A stretch of DNA of 64,000 nt, taken from Gordonia sp. SID5947. Its GTDB lineage: Bacteria > Actinomycetota > Actinomycetes > Mycobacteriales > Mycobacteriaceae. Location of the stretch: assembly GCF_009862785.1 (NCBI RefSeq), contig NZ_WWHU01000001.1, positions 2,790,001 through 2,854,000 on the forward strand. The letters run 5' to 3'. The translations under genes were made by a program, and so were the position numbers. The notes beneath the pieces were generated by a model. It was not told the DNA's origin, searched no databases, and worked only from the letters and a program-made list of their open reading frames with translations. This document shows, in pieces, positions 53,794 through 62,243 of the stretch (its first letter is position 1; each line of letters begins with the position of its first letter).

Positions 53794-55782
53794 GTGACCG
53801 CTTCACAGACTGACACCACGCCCGTTTCCGGAATCGATCTCAGCTGGGTCGACGCCGATGTCCGCGTGCAAGACGACCTGTTCACCCACGTCAACGGCCA
53901 GTGGCTGGAGAGCCACGTGATCCCCGACGACCGCTCGGTGGACGGAGCGTTCCACGTGCTTCGTGATCGCGCCGAGGAGAACGTGCGCGACATCATCACC
54001 GCATGTGCCGGGTCGGACCCGGACAGCGGCACCGACGCCCAGAAGATCGGTGACCTCTACGCGTCGTTCATGGACACCGCGCACATCGACGCCCTCGGGA
54101 TCGGCCCGATCCGCGGAGAGCTCGACAAGATCGAGGCCATCAGCTCGCTGAGCGAACTGAGCACCCGCATCGGCCGTCTGCAGCGGCACGGTGTCGGCGG
54201 CCTCTTCGGCTTCTATGTCGACACCGACGCCAAGCAGTCCGACCGCTATCTCGTACACGTCGTCCAGTCCGGCCTCGGTCTTCCCGACGAGTCGTACTAC
54301 CGCGAGGACAAGCACGCCGAAACCCGCGAGGCCTACGTGGCGCACGTCGGCCGGATGTTCGCGCTCGCCGGTTTCGACGACGCGCAGGACCGGGCCCGGG
54401 CGGTCCTCGACCTCGAGACCGCACTGGCCACCCATCACTGGGATGTGGTGCGCCGCCGCGACGCCGACCTCACCTACAACCTGATGACCCTCGCCGATTT
54501 TGCCGGCGCAGCAGGCGATTTCGATGTCGACTCATGGCTGGGCGGTCTCGGGAAGACCGGCGACGCGACCTTCGCCGAGGTCGTCGTCGGACAGCCGAGC
54601 TTCGTCACCGGTACCGCGGAACTCATCGCGACACGTCCCCTCGAGGAGTGGAAGACCTGGCTGACCTGGCGATTGCTGCGCTCGGCCGCGGGGTACCTGT
54701 CGTCGGAGTTCGTCGACGAGAACTTCGACTTCTACGGCCGTACCCTCACCGGCGCCGAGTCGATCCGCGACCGCTGGAAGCGCGGCGTCGGCTTCGTCGA
54801 GGACGCGATGGGATTCGCCGTCGGAAAGCTCTACGTCGACAAGCATTTCGGCCCCGAGGCAAAGGCCCGGATGGACGAGCTGATCGACAACCTGGTGGCC
54901 GCCTACCGTCGCAACATCTCCGACCTGGAATGGATGACGCCGGCCACGCGGGAAAAGGCACTTGTCAAGCTGGGCAAGTTCACCCCCAAGATCGGTTACC
55001 CCGCCCACTGGCGCGACTACGGGACGCTCACCGTCGACCGCGGCGACCTGATCGGAAATGTCGCCCGCGCTTCGTCATTCGAGCAGGATCGGGAGTTCGC
55101 CAAGATCGGCCGCCCGGTCGACCACGACGAATGGTTCATGACGCCGCAGACGGTCAACGCCTACTACAACCCCGGGATGAACGAGATCGTGTTCCCCGCG
55201 GCGATCCTGCAGCCGCCCTTCTTCGACCCCGACGCCGACGACGCGGCCAACTACGGCGGGATCGGGGCGGTCATCGGTCACGAGATCGGCCACGGGTTCG
55301 ACGACCAGGGCGCGAAATACGACGGTGACGGAAACCTCGTCGACTGGTGGACTGACGACGATCGAACCGAGTTCTCGGCGCGCACACGCAAACTCATCGA
55401 TCAGTACAGCGAGTTCACGCCGGACGGACTCGACGAGAAGTACAAGGTCAACGGCGAGTTCACCATCGGTGAGAACATCGGCGACCTCGGCGGTCTGTCG
55501 ATCGCGCTGGTCGCCTACCGGCTGGCCACGCAGAACACCACGCCTCCCGTGATCGACGGACTGTCGGGAGTCCAGCGAGTCTTCTACAGTTGGGCGCAGA
55601 TCTGGCGGACCAAGACCCGCGATGCCGAGGCGATCCGGCGGCTGTCCATCGACCCGCACTCCCCGCCCGAGTTCCGGTGCAACGGCGTGATCCGCAACAT
55701 CGACGCCTTCTACGATGCCTTCGACGTCTCGGCCGGGGACAAGCTCTATCTCGACGAGGCGGATCGCGTGCGGATCTGGTGA
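53794..55782 (+). CDS. zmp1: M13 family zinc metalloprotease, Zmp1 type
   Basis: A 662-residue neprilysin-like peptidase, matching the 663 residues of mycobacterial Zmp1. The zinc site is H496-E-I-G-H500, with E560 and D564 in ENIGDLGG, equivalent to H493/H497, E556 and D560 in Zmp1. The conserved NAYYNPGMNEIVFPAAI segment forms the substrate-binding strand. No signal peptide is apparent. GTG at 53794 follows GGACGG. The gene is divergent from the disulfide reductase, and a K+ channel gene follows within 5 bp. Confidence 0.95.
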   Translation: MTASQTDTTPVSGIDLSWVDADVRVQDDLFTHVNGQWLESHVIPDDRSVDGAFHVLRDRAEENVRDIITACAGSDPDSGTDAQKIGDLYASFMDTAHIDALGIGPIRGELDKIEAISSLSELSTRIGRLQRHGVGGLFGFYVDTDAKQSDRYLVHVVQSGLGLPDESYYREDKHAETREAYVAHVGRMFALAGFDDAQDRARAVLDLETALATHHWDVVRRRDADLTYNLMTLADFAGAAGDFDVDSWLGGLGKTGDATFAEVVVGQPSFVTGTAELIATRPLEEWKTWLTWRLLRSAAGYLSSEFVDENFDFYGRTLTGAESIRDRWKRGVGFVEDAMGFAVGKLYVDKHFGPEAKARMDELIDNLVAAYRRNISDLEWMTPATREKALVKLGKFTPKIGYPAHWRDYGTLTVDRGDLIGNVARASSFEQDREFAKIGRPVDHDEWFMTPQTVNAYYNPGMNEIVFPAAILQPPFFDPDADDAANYGGIGAVIGHEIGHGFDDQGAKYDGDGNLVDWWTDDDRTEFSARTRKLIDQYSEFTPDGLDEKYKVNGEFTIGENIGDLGGLSIALVAYRLATQNTTPPVIDGLSGVQRVFYSWAQIWRTKTRDAEAIRRLSIDPHSPPEFRCNGVIRNIDAFYDAFDVSAGDKLYLDEADRVRIW

Positions 55783-55786
55783 TGCG

Positions 55787-56320
55787 TTGAGCGACAACTC
55801 GACCGGCGCGGCACGCGGGTTGCCGGAGCGGATCGGGCGGCGACAGATCGCGAAGGCGATCATCCGCCCGATCGCCGCTGCGGTCATCCTGCTGTTCGGC
55901 TACTTTCTGCTGCCGATCGGCAAGGAGAGCTCGGCGAACCTGGTCGGCCTGATCGTCGGCGCCGCGCTGCTCATCGCCTTCTGCGCGTGGGAGATCCGGC
56001 ATTTCGTGCATTCGGACTACCCGATCGCCACGGCGGTCGAGATGCTCGTCGCGATCGCCGCGCTGTACATCGTCGCGTTCGCCACCGCGTACTTCCTGTT
56101 CTCCGAGTACGCCGACGGGAGCTTTAACGCACACCTGACCAGGATCGACGCGCTGTACTTCTGCCTCACCGTGTTCACCACCACCGGATTCGGCGACATC
56201 GCCGCGGACTCGCAGGCGGCCCGGGTCGCGGTCTCCATCCAGATGGCAAGCACCCTGGTCCTGCTCGGACTGGGTCTGCGGTTCCTCAATGTGCTCGTGA
56301 CGGCCCGCGCCCGCCGCTGA
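55787..56320 (+). CDS. Two-helix potassium channel protein (Ion_trans_2)
   Basis: A 177-residue membrane protein with two N-terminal helices followed by the two-helix pore module. The pore loop reads FTTTGFGDIAADS, a K+ selectivity filter variant (TGFGD). No cytosolic RCK/TrkA-N domain is attached. The TTG at 55787 is the best start in frame after the zmp1 stop (55782). An ATG at 55715 would lie within zmp1 and add an unlikely Ser/Arg-rich tract. The close spacing suggests co-transcription with zmp1. Confidence 0.8.
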   Translation: MSDNSTGAARGLPERIGRRQIAKAIIRPIAAAVILLFGYFLLPIGKESSANLVGLIVGAALLIAFCAWEIRHFVHSDYPIATAVEMLVAIAALYIVAFATAYFLFSEYADGSFNAHLTRIDALYFCLTVFTTTGFGDIAADSQAARVAVSIQMASTLVLLGLGLRFLNVLVTARARR

Positions 56321-56365
56321 CGGCTGTCTGGTGAGCCGGTCGGGCACAGGCCTAGGCTGGTCGGT

Positions 56366-57364
56366 GTGACGATGCACGACGGAATGATGCCCGATTTCTG
56401 GACATCCTGGACTGCGACGCCGATCGTCTGGGTGCTGCTGGCCGTCGCGACCCTGGCCTATGCCGTCGGCGCGATCCGGGTCGGCCACTGGCCGGTGTCC
56501 CGCTCCGCCTCCTGGGTGCTGGCGATGGCACTGTTCGTCGTCTCACTCAATTCTGGCGTGGCCTCGTTTGCCCACCATCTGTTCTGGATGCACATGGTGG
56601 TGCACCTGCTGATGATCACCGTGATCCCGCTGTTCCTCGTACTCGCGCAACCCATCAGGTTGTGCTCGCTGGCTCTCGGTGCCCGCGGCGGGACGGCGGT
56701 GGAACGGGCCATGACGAGCTCCGCGATCCGGTTCATCACCGCACCGATGTTCACGGTGCCGCTGTACACCGCAGTTCTGGTGTTGACACATCTGACCGGT
56801 TTTCAGCAGCAGATGAGCGAGCACATGTGGATTCATCAGAGCGAACTCGTGCTCTACCTGGTCAGCGGGTATCTCTTGCTGTTGCCCCTGGTCGGCGACG
56901 AACTGACCGGACACGACTACAGCTACGCCGCACGGTTCGTGACTCTGCTGGTGGCCATGGGCGCCGACACCTTCGTCGGTGTGATCTTGATGCTCACCAG
57001 CTACGAGATAGCGCCGGCTTTCTCGGCCTCGCGGGCCGGATGGGGTGCGGAATCGATCCTCAACCCGTCGGCGATGGCCGACCAGAGCGCGGCCGGTGCC
57101 ATCATGTGGTGGGCGGGCGACGGGCTGATGATGTGCCTGCTGGTGTTTCTTGCGTGGGAATGGATCCGGGCCGAGGGACTCGGGCGTGGACGTCAGGACT
57201 CTGCGGCACGACATCTCGGCAAGGTCCGTCCGTCGTTCCTCGAGTCGGCACGGCGTGATGCGCTGGGCACCGATTCGGTCGACGTCGACGACGACGAGGC
57301 CGCGCTGGCGGCATACAACGCGCGGTTGGCCGCGATGCACGGGAAACCGCCCACCGAACCCTGA
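56366..57364 (+). CDS. CtaG-like (caa3_CtaG) membrane protein
   Basis: A 332-residue membrane protein with seven or eight predicted helices and conserved His residues (FAHHLFWMHMVVHLL, HMWIHQSELVLYL). This is the caa3_CtaG/cytochrome c oxidase assembly factor family; copper delivery to oxidase is the usual suggestion. The C-terminal ~40 residues are a charged cytosolic tail. GTG at 56366 is used; ATG two codons later (56372) also possible. It begins 46 bp after the K+ channel gene. Downstream lies the 57426-57502 palindrome. Confidence 0.85.
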   Translation: MTMHDGMMPDFWTSWTATPIVWVLLAVATLAYAVGAIRVGHWPVSRSASWVLAMALFVVSLNSGVASFAHHLFWMHMVVHLLMITVIPLFLVLAQPIRLCSLALGARGGTAVERAMTSSAIRFITAPMFTVPLYTAVLVLTHLTGFQQQMSEHMWIHQSELVLYLVSGYLLLLPLVGDELTGHDYSYAARFVTLLVAMGADTFVGVILMLTSYEIAPAFSASRAGWGAESILNPSAMADQSAAGAIMWWAGDGLMMCLLVFLAWEWIRAEGLGRGRQDSAARHLGKVRPSFLESARRDALGTDSVDVDDDEAALAAYNARLAAMHGKPPTEP

Positions 57365-57394
57365 CGGACCCACCACTCCCCGAGGAACCCACCG

Positions 57395-57410
57395 CCCTGA
57401 GGAGCGAGCC
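57395..57410 (+). repeat. Copy of the CCCTGAGGAGCG element
   Basis: CCCTGAGGAGCGAGCC, repeated at 57429-57444 with the same flank and at 37979 in the NYN gene. Confidence 0.6.
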
Positions 57411-57425
57411 TTGCCAGCCCACACC

Positions 57426-57502
57426 GCCCCCTGAGGAGCGAGCCTGCGAGCGTCACGAAGGGCGTCAATCACCCTTCGTGACGCTGCGCTCCTCAGGGGG
57501 CG
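57426..57502. repeat. 77-bp near-perfect palindrome between convergent CtaG-like and ADH genes
   Basis: The outer arms (GCCCCCTGAGGAGCG and complement) and inner arms (GCGTCACGAAGGG and CCCTTCGTGACGC) are separated by a short asymmetric spacer on the left. The whole folds into one long stem. It lies 61 bp past the CtaG-like stop and 32 bp before the ADH gene's 3' end, so it probably terminates both. Confidence 0.7.
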
Positions 57503-57533
57503 GGGGTTGGGGTGCTCCTCAGGCGAGGGGTGC

Positions 57534-58661
57534 TCAGTAGTCGTCGTCGCCGTAGACGATCATGCCGCGGATGTTGTTGCCCTCGAGCATGTCGTCGTAG
57601 GCCTCGTTGATCTGGTCCAGCCGATAGGTCTGGGTCACCAGGTCGCCGAGGTTGAGCTTGCCGGCGCGGTACTCGTTGAGCAGCGTCGGCACCTGTGTGC
57701 GCGGGCTCGCCCCACCGAAGATGGCTCCCTGCACGCGCTTCTGCATCAGGGTCAGGTCGAACAGGTTGACCTGCGCATCCATCGACGCGAAGTTGCCCAT
57801 GCCCGTGACGATGACCTGGCCGCCCTTACCGGTGAGCGCGAGCGCCGGCGCCAGCATGGAGCCGTCGATCTCGCCGACCGTCAGGATGGTCGTGTTGGCC
57901 ATCTTGCCCCAGCTGATCTCGCCGAGGACCGGCAGCGCCTCGTCCATCGACGAGAAGGTGTGGGTGGCGCCGAGTTTCTCGGCCATCTGCAGCTTGAACG
58001 GCACCGGGTCGATCGCGACGACGATGCGGGCACCGGCCGCTGCCGCACCCTGCACCGAGTTGATGCCGACACCACCGATACCGACCACGACGACGACGTC
58101 GCCGGCGTGCGTTCCACCGATCTCGACGGCCGAACCCCAGCCGGTGGCGACACCGCAACCGAGGAGCGCTGCCTGCTGCAGCGGGATGTCCTCCTCGATC
58201 TTGACCAGCGATGCCTGGTTCACCGTGATGTACGGCGCAAACGTCCCGAGCATGCACATCTGGGTCAGCGCCTCACCGTCACTGGTGTGCGCCCGGTTCG
58301 TGTCGTCGGAGATGGACAGCCCGGTGAGGAGCCGAGCGCCCTCGTCGCAGAAGTTCTGGTCGCCGCGCGAGCACGGCTCGCAGACGCCGCACGCAGGGAT
58401 GAAGGCGGTGACCACATGGTCGCCTTCCTTCAACCGCGTCACACCCGGACCCACCTTGGTGACCACACCGGCACCCTCGTGGCCGCCGAGGACCGGCATG
58501 GGCGCCGGGCTGTCGCCGGTGCGGAGGTGATGATCGGAATGGCAGAGACCGGAACTGACCAGCTTGACCTGGACCTCACCGGCCACCGGATCACCCAGTT
58601 CGAACTCTTCGATCTGCCACTTCTCACCCGGGTTGCGGAGGATAGCCCCTTTGGTTTTCAT
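57534..58661 (-). CDS. Zinc alcohol dehydrogenase, NDMA-dependent type
   Basis: A 375-residue MDR-family enzyme. Catalytic zinc ligands are C40, H61 and E62 region (GLCHSDHH, GGHEGAG). Structural zinc cysteines are C91, C94, C97 and C105. The nucleotide loop is VVVVGIGGVGINSV. The overall sequence has the Gly-rich stretches and long C-terminal domain of mycothiol-independent, NDMA-dependent nicotinoprotein alcohol dehydrogenases common in Actinobacteria. The ATG follows a GAAAGGTGCGAACG region. Two inverted repeats lie 28-76 bp upstream, suggesting regulation. Confidence 0.85.
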   Translation of the reverse strand: MKTKGAILRNPGEKWQIEEFELGDPVAGEVQVKLVSSGLCHSDHHLRTGDSPAPMPVLGGHEGAGVVTKVGPGVTRLKEGDHVVTAFIPACGVCEPCSRGDQNFCDEGARLLTGLSISDDTNRAHTSDGEALTQMCMLGTFAPYITVNQASLVKIEEDIPLQQAALLGCGVATGWGSAVEIGGTHAGDVVVVVGIGGVGINSVQGAAAAGARIVVAIDPVPFKLQMAEKLGATHTFSSMDEALPVLGEISWGKMANTTILTVGEIDGSMLAPALALTGKGGQVIVTGMGNFASMDAQVNLFDLTLMQKRVQGAIFGGASPRTQVPTLLNEYRAGKLNLGDLVTQTYRLDQINEAYDDMLEGNNIRGMIVYGDDDY

Positions 58662-58688
58662 CTCGTTCGCACCTTTCTCTCAGACAGC

Positions 58689-58737
58689 GATATGAGACCT
58701 GCTCCATATCGTTGCCTCATATGCACTCACGTGCATA
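58689..58737. promoter_or_regulatory. Two inverted repeats upstream of the ADH gene
   Basis: GATATG/CATATC arms at 58689-58694 and 58705-58710 flank a 10-nt centre. TATGCAC/GTGCATA arms at 58720-58726 and 58731-58737 flank TCAC. Both are perfect. They lie just before the ADH ATG (minus strand), within the 248-bp region that separates it from the divergent MMPL gene. Confidence 0.45.
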
Positions 58738-58909
58738 CGAAATCGTTGGTCACGTTGCGGCGGTGAGGATTTGAGCAGACCGATCGAACGCTCGGGCACT
58801 ATGGGGGCCGTCGTGGTCGCCACGCACACCATCGAGCGTCCTCGGGCGCTCCGGACAATTCCGGCACCGCCGTCGAGCCGGCCCACAGCGGCCATGGAAG
58901 GATGACGCC

Positions 58910-60964
58910 ATGGCGACACGGCCCCGGCTCCGCTGGCTGATTCCCGCACTCCTACTGCTCGGATGGATCGTCATCGGCGGTGTCACCGGCCCCTACGCCG
59001 GCAAGCTCGCCTCGGTCTCCAGCAACGACAACACCACCTTCTTGCCGGCGTCGGCCGAGTCGACCGAGGTCAACAAGGTCCTCGGCGATTTCTCCGACAC
59101 CGACACGCTGCCCGCCATCGTCATCGCCGAACGTACTTCCGGCATCACGCCGCAGGATCTGGAATTCCTCACCAGCGCAACCCAGCCGCTGCAGGGCACT
59201 CCCGGCTTCGGACCCGAGTTCTCGCCGCCGATCCCGTCCGCGGACCGCCAGGCAGCCCAGATGTTCGTCCCGGTCGCGACCGACGGCGAACCCGAGGACG
59301 CCGTCGAACAACTCCGCGACGCGCTCGGCGGAGCACCCCCGGGGCTCGTCGTGAAGGTGACCGGGCCGGCGGGTCAGGCGGCCGATCTCAGCGATGCGTT
59401 CAGCGGCATCGACGGAATCCTGTTGCTGGTGGCAGGGGCAGTCGTGATCGCCATCCTGATCGTGGTCTACCGCAGCCCGATCCTGCCGTTCGTGGTCATC
59501 CTCTCGGCGATCTTCGCCCTGGGCCTGGCTTCCGGTCTCGTCTACGTACTCGCCAAGGGCGACGTACTCGAACTCAACGGGCAGAGCCAGGGCATCCTGT
59601 TCATCCTCGTCTTCGGCGCCGCGACCGATTACGCGCTGCTCCTCGTGTCCCGATTCCGGGAGGAGCTCACGCGCACCGACGACAAGTACGCCGCACTGCG
59701 CAGCGCCTGGCGGGCCACCATCGAGCCGGTGGCCGCTTCGGCGGGGACCGTCATCCTGGGGGTCCTCTGCCTGCTGTTCTCCGACCTCAACTCCAATCGC
59801 AGCCTCGGCCCGGTGGCGGCCCTCGGCATCGCGACGTCGTTCCTCGCGTCGATGACCTTCCTGCCCGCGGCCCTCGCGCTCCTCGGCCGCACCGCCTTCT
59901 GGCCGTTACGCCCTGCCCACACCGATGACTCCGAGCCCGGCAGTGCGCATCGCCTCTGGGCCAGGGTCGCCGACCGGGTCGCCGCGCGACCCCGCACCAT
60001 CTGGATCGTCACGCTCGTGGTCCTCCTCGTCGGCGCCGCGTTTGCGCCGACGTTCAAGGCCGACGGCATCGCGCAAACCGACTACTTCATCGGAACGGTC
60101 GAGTCGGTGGAGGGCGCCGACATCCAGGCCCGGCATTTCGACGCCGGCAGCGGCTCGCCGACCTGGGTGATCGCCGACGACGCCACCGGAGACGACGTCC
60201 TGGCGGCGGTCCGCGACGTGGACGGGGTCGCGACGGCCGAACTCGTCGAGAAGGGCGGCGCGCCTCTGGTGGTGGATGGTCGCGTCGCCGTCCAGGCGAC
60301 CCTGACCGACAACGCGGAGTCCCTGGCCGCGCAGGACACCGTCACCCGAATCCGCGACCGCGTTCATTCCATCGACGGCGCGAATGCGCTGGTCGGTGGC
60401 AGTACCGCGACCGATCTCGACACCCGCACCACGGCCATCCACGACCGCAACCTGATCATCCCCATCGTGCTGCTGGTGGTCTTGGTGGTCCTGATGCTGC
60501 TGTTGAGGAGTGTCGTCGCGCCCGTGCTCCTGCTCGCCACCACCGTGCTGTCGTTCGCAACCACCCTCGGCGTCGCGGCATTGCTGTTCAATGGACCGTT
60601 CGGCTTCGCGGGCGCGGACCCGGTGGTGCCCCTGTTCGCGTTCGTGTTCCTCGTCGCACTCGGCATCGACTACAACATCTTCCTGATGACCCGCGTCCGG
60701 GAGGAAGCGCACACCCACGGCACCCGACCCGGCATGATCCGGGGGCTCACCGCCACCGGCGGAGTCATCACGTCCGCGGGCGTGGTGCTGGCTGCCACGT
60801 TTGCCGCACTCGCCGTGATCCCCCTGCTCTTCCTGGTGCAGATCGCCTTCCTCGTCGCGTTCGGTGTCCTTGTCGACACATTGATCGTCCGGTCGCTGCT
60901 CGTCCCGGCGCTCACACTCGACATCGGAAAAAAGGTGTGGTGGCCAAGTCGCCTGTCCCGCTGA
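58910..60964 (+). CDS. MMPL-family RND transporter
   Basis: A 684-residue protein with 11 to 12 helices in two MMPL blocks. The first block (~residues 165-340) contains GAATDYALLLVSRFREEL and the second (~520-680) contains ALGIDYNIFLMTRVREEA, the D-Y pairs of MmpL/SecDF-like proton pathways. The periplasmic loops are short, unlike MmpL3, as in actinorhodin-type ActII-3 exporters. The ATG at 58910 is used. Substrate unknown; it stands alone with no MmpS partner adjacent and no regulator next to it. Confidence 0.88.
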   Translation: MATRPRLRWLIPALLLLGWIVIGGVTGPYAGKLASVSSNDNTTFLPASAESTEVNKVLGDFSDTDTLPAIVIAERTSGITPQDLEFLTSATQPLQGTPGFGPEFSPPIPSADRQAAQMFVPVATDGEPEDAVEQLRDALGGAPPGLVVKVTGPAGQAADLSDAFSGIDGILLLVAGAVVIAILIVVYRSPILPFVVILSAIFALGLASGLVYVLAKGDVLELNGQSQGILFILVFGAATDYALLLVSRFREELTRTDDKYAALRSAWRATIEPVAASAGTVILGVLCLLFSDLNSNRSLGPVAALGIATSFLASMTFLPAALALLGRTAFWPLRPAHTDDSEPGSAHRLWARVADRVAARPRTIWIVTLVVLLVGAAFAPTFKADGIAQTDYFIGTVESVEGADIQARHFDAGSGSPTWVIADDATGDDVLAAVRDVDGVATAELVEKGGAPLVVDGRVAVQATLTDNAESLAAQDTVTRIRDRVHSIDGANALVGGSTATDLDTRTTAIHDRNLIIPIVLLVVLVVLMLLLRSVVAPVLLLATTVLSFATTLGVAALLFNGPFGFAGADPVVPLFAFVFLVALGIDYNIFLMTRVREEAHTHGTRPGMIRGLTATGGVITSAGVVLAATFAALAVIPLLFLVQIAFLVAFGVLVDTLIVRSLLVPALTLDIGKKVWWPSRLSR

Positions 60965-61129
60965 GCATCTCGCCGTTTGCGGGGATGGTCCACACGATCG
61001 GTCGGTCAGTCGGCCGCACCACCGACACCAAATCGCGATCCTGAGAGTTCGGAGAAATCAACACGTTTGGGTGGTGCGCGGACTAGCGTCGATTTATCTC
61101 TCCCAAATGATCGTTAGCGGGTGATCACC

Positions 61130-62086
61130 ATGACTCTGGCCGAACACAAGTCGCGTGGGCGCGAGGACTTCGCGTCCCTACGTACCGGCGGCCTCAACTG
61201 GGACTCGTTTCCGTTGCGGCTCTTCATCAAAGGCAATGCCCGATTCTGGGATCCGGCCGCCATCGACTTCCGCCGCGACAGCCAGGACTGGAACGAGATC
61301 ACAGACGAGCAACGACGCAGCACCACCTACCTGGTGAGTCAGTTCATCGCGGGCGAGGAGGCGGTCACCCAGGACATCCAGCCGTTCATGAAGGCGATGG
61401 CGGCCGACGGCCGTTTCGGCGACGAGATGTATTTGTCGCAATTCTGCTTCGAGGAGGCCAAGCACACCCAGGTGTTCCGGATGTGGATGGACGCCGTCGG
61501 CCTGACCGGGGATCTGCAGTCGTTCGTCGCCGACAATCCGTACTACCGGCAGTTGTTCTACGAGGAACTCCCCTCGTCGCTGCAGCTTCTCGACAGCGAC
61601 CCGTCGCCACGCAATCAGATCCGGGCAAGCGTCACCTACAACCACGTCATCGAGGGCAGCCTCGCTCTGACCGGCTATCACGCCTGGCAGACGGTGTGTA
61701 CGCGGCACGACATCTTTCCCGGGATGCAGAAGCTCATCCGCTTCATCGGCAACGACGAACGCCGGCACATGGCGTGGGGCACCTTCACGTGTCGACGCCA
61801 CGTGGCCGCCGACGACTCGCTCTGGGACGTGGTGACCGCGCGGATGGAGGAGCTGATGCCCCTGGCCCTCGGGATGATCAACTGGGTCAACGAACAGTTC
61901 GAGGTACAGCCCTTCGGCCTCGACAACAGCGAGTTCATCGCCTACGCGGCCGACCGTGGCCAGCGGCGGCTGAGTGCGATCGAATCCGCTCGCGGACGGC
62001 CGGTGGCCGAGATCGACCTCGACTACTCGCCCGAGACCCTGGAGGAACAGTTCGGCGAAGAGGACATCAACGCGCTCGGACGGTGA
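61130..62086 (+). CDS. R2-like ligand-binding oxidase (R2lox, Rv0233-like)
   Basis: A 318-residue ferritin-like carboxylate protein of the ribonucleotide reductase R2 superfamily. All R2lox positions align: metal ligands E76, E109, H112, E175, E210 and H213, plus V79 and Y170, which form the Val-Tyr ether crosslink in R2lox. Mycobacterial R2lox uses a Mn/Fe cofactor and binds a long-chain fatty acid. The radical-carrying tyrosine chemistry of true R2 is replaced, so this is probably an oxidase, not NrdB. The ATG at 61130 is used; a GTG nine bases upstream is also open. Its promoter is in the 165 bp after the MMPL gene. Confidence 0.9.
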   Translation: MTLAEHKSRGREDFASLRTGGLNWDSFPLRLFIKGNARFWDPAAIDFRRDSQDWNEITDEQRRSTTYLVSQFIAGEEAVTQDIQPFMKAMAADGRFGDEMYLSQFCFEEAKHTQVFRMWMDAVGLTGDLQSFVADNPYYRQLFYEELPSSLQLLDSDPSPRNQIRASVTYNHVIEGSLALTGYHAWQTVCTRHDIFPGMQKLIRFIGNDERRHMAWGTFTCRRHVAADDSLWDVVTARMEELMPLALGMINWVNEQFEVQPFGLDNSEFIAYAADRGQRRLSAIESARGRPVAEIDLDYSPETLEEQFGEEDINALGR

Positions 62087-62103
62087 AGCGTCACCCCTCC
62101 AAC

Positions 62104-62178
62104 CGCTGGTCGACCAGTGCCGCGCCCGCCGCTGGTTGACCAGCGCCGCGCTCGCCGCTGGTTGAGTGGCGCCGTGCA
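62104..62178. repeat. 26-bp tandem repeat (two units plus a degenerate third) of REP type
   Basis: CGCTGGTCGACCAGTGCCGC-type units occupy 62104-62129, 62130-62155 and a diverged third from 62156. Each unit has a GCTGGT-(C/T)GACCAGC self-complementary centre. A GAAGTGAGC/GACGCGTATCGAAACC tail follows to about 62210. Confidence 0.65.
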
Positions 62179-62224
62179 AACGAAGTGAGCCCGACGCGTA
62201 TCGAAACCACCCGTGACAACAAAC

Positions 62225-62238
62225 TAGAACAGGTTCTA
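62225..62238. promoter_or_regulatory. KstR-type palindrome
   Basis: TAGAACAGGTTCTA matches the KstR motif TNNAACNNGTTNNA at every defined position with perfect 6-bp arms. It lies 6 bp before the GTG of the alpha/beta hydrolase gene and no other gene is close downstream. Confidence 0.6.
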
Positions 62239-62243
62239 CTCTG

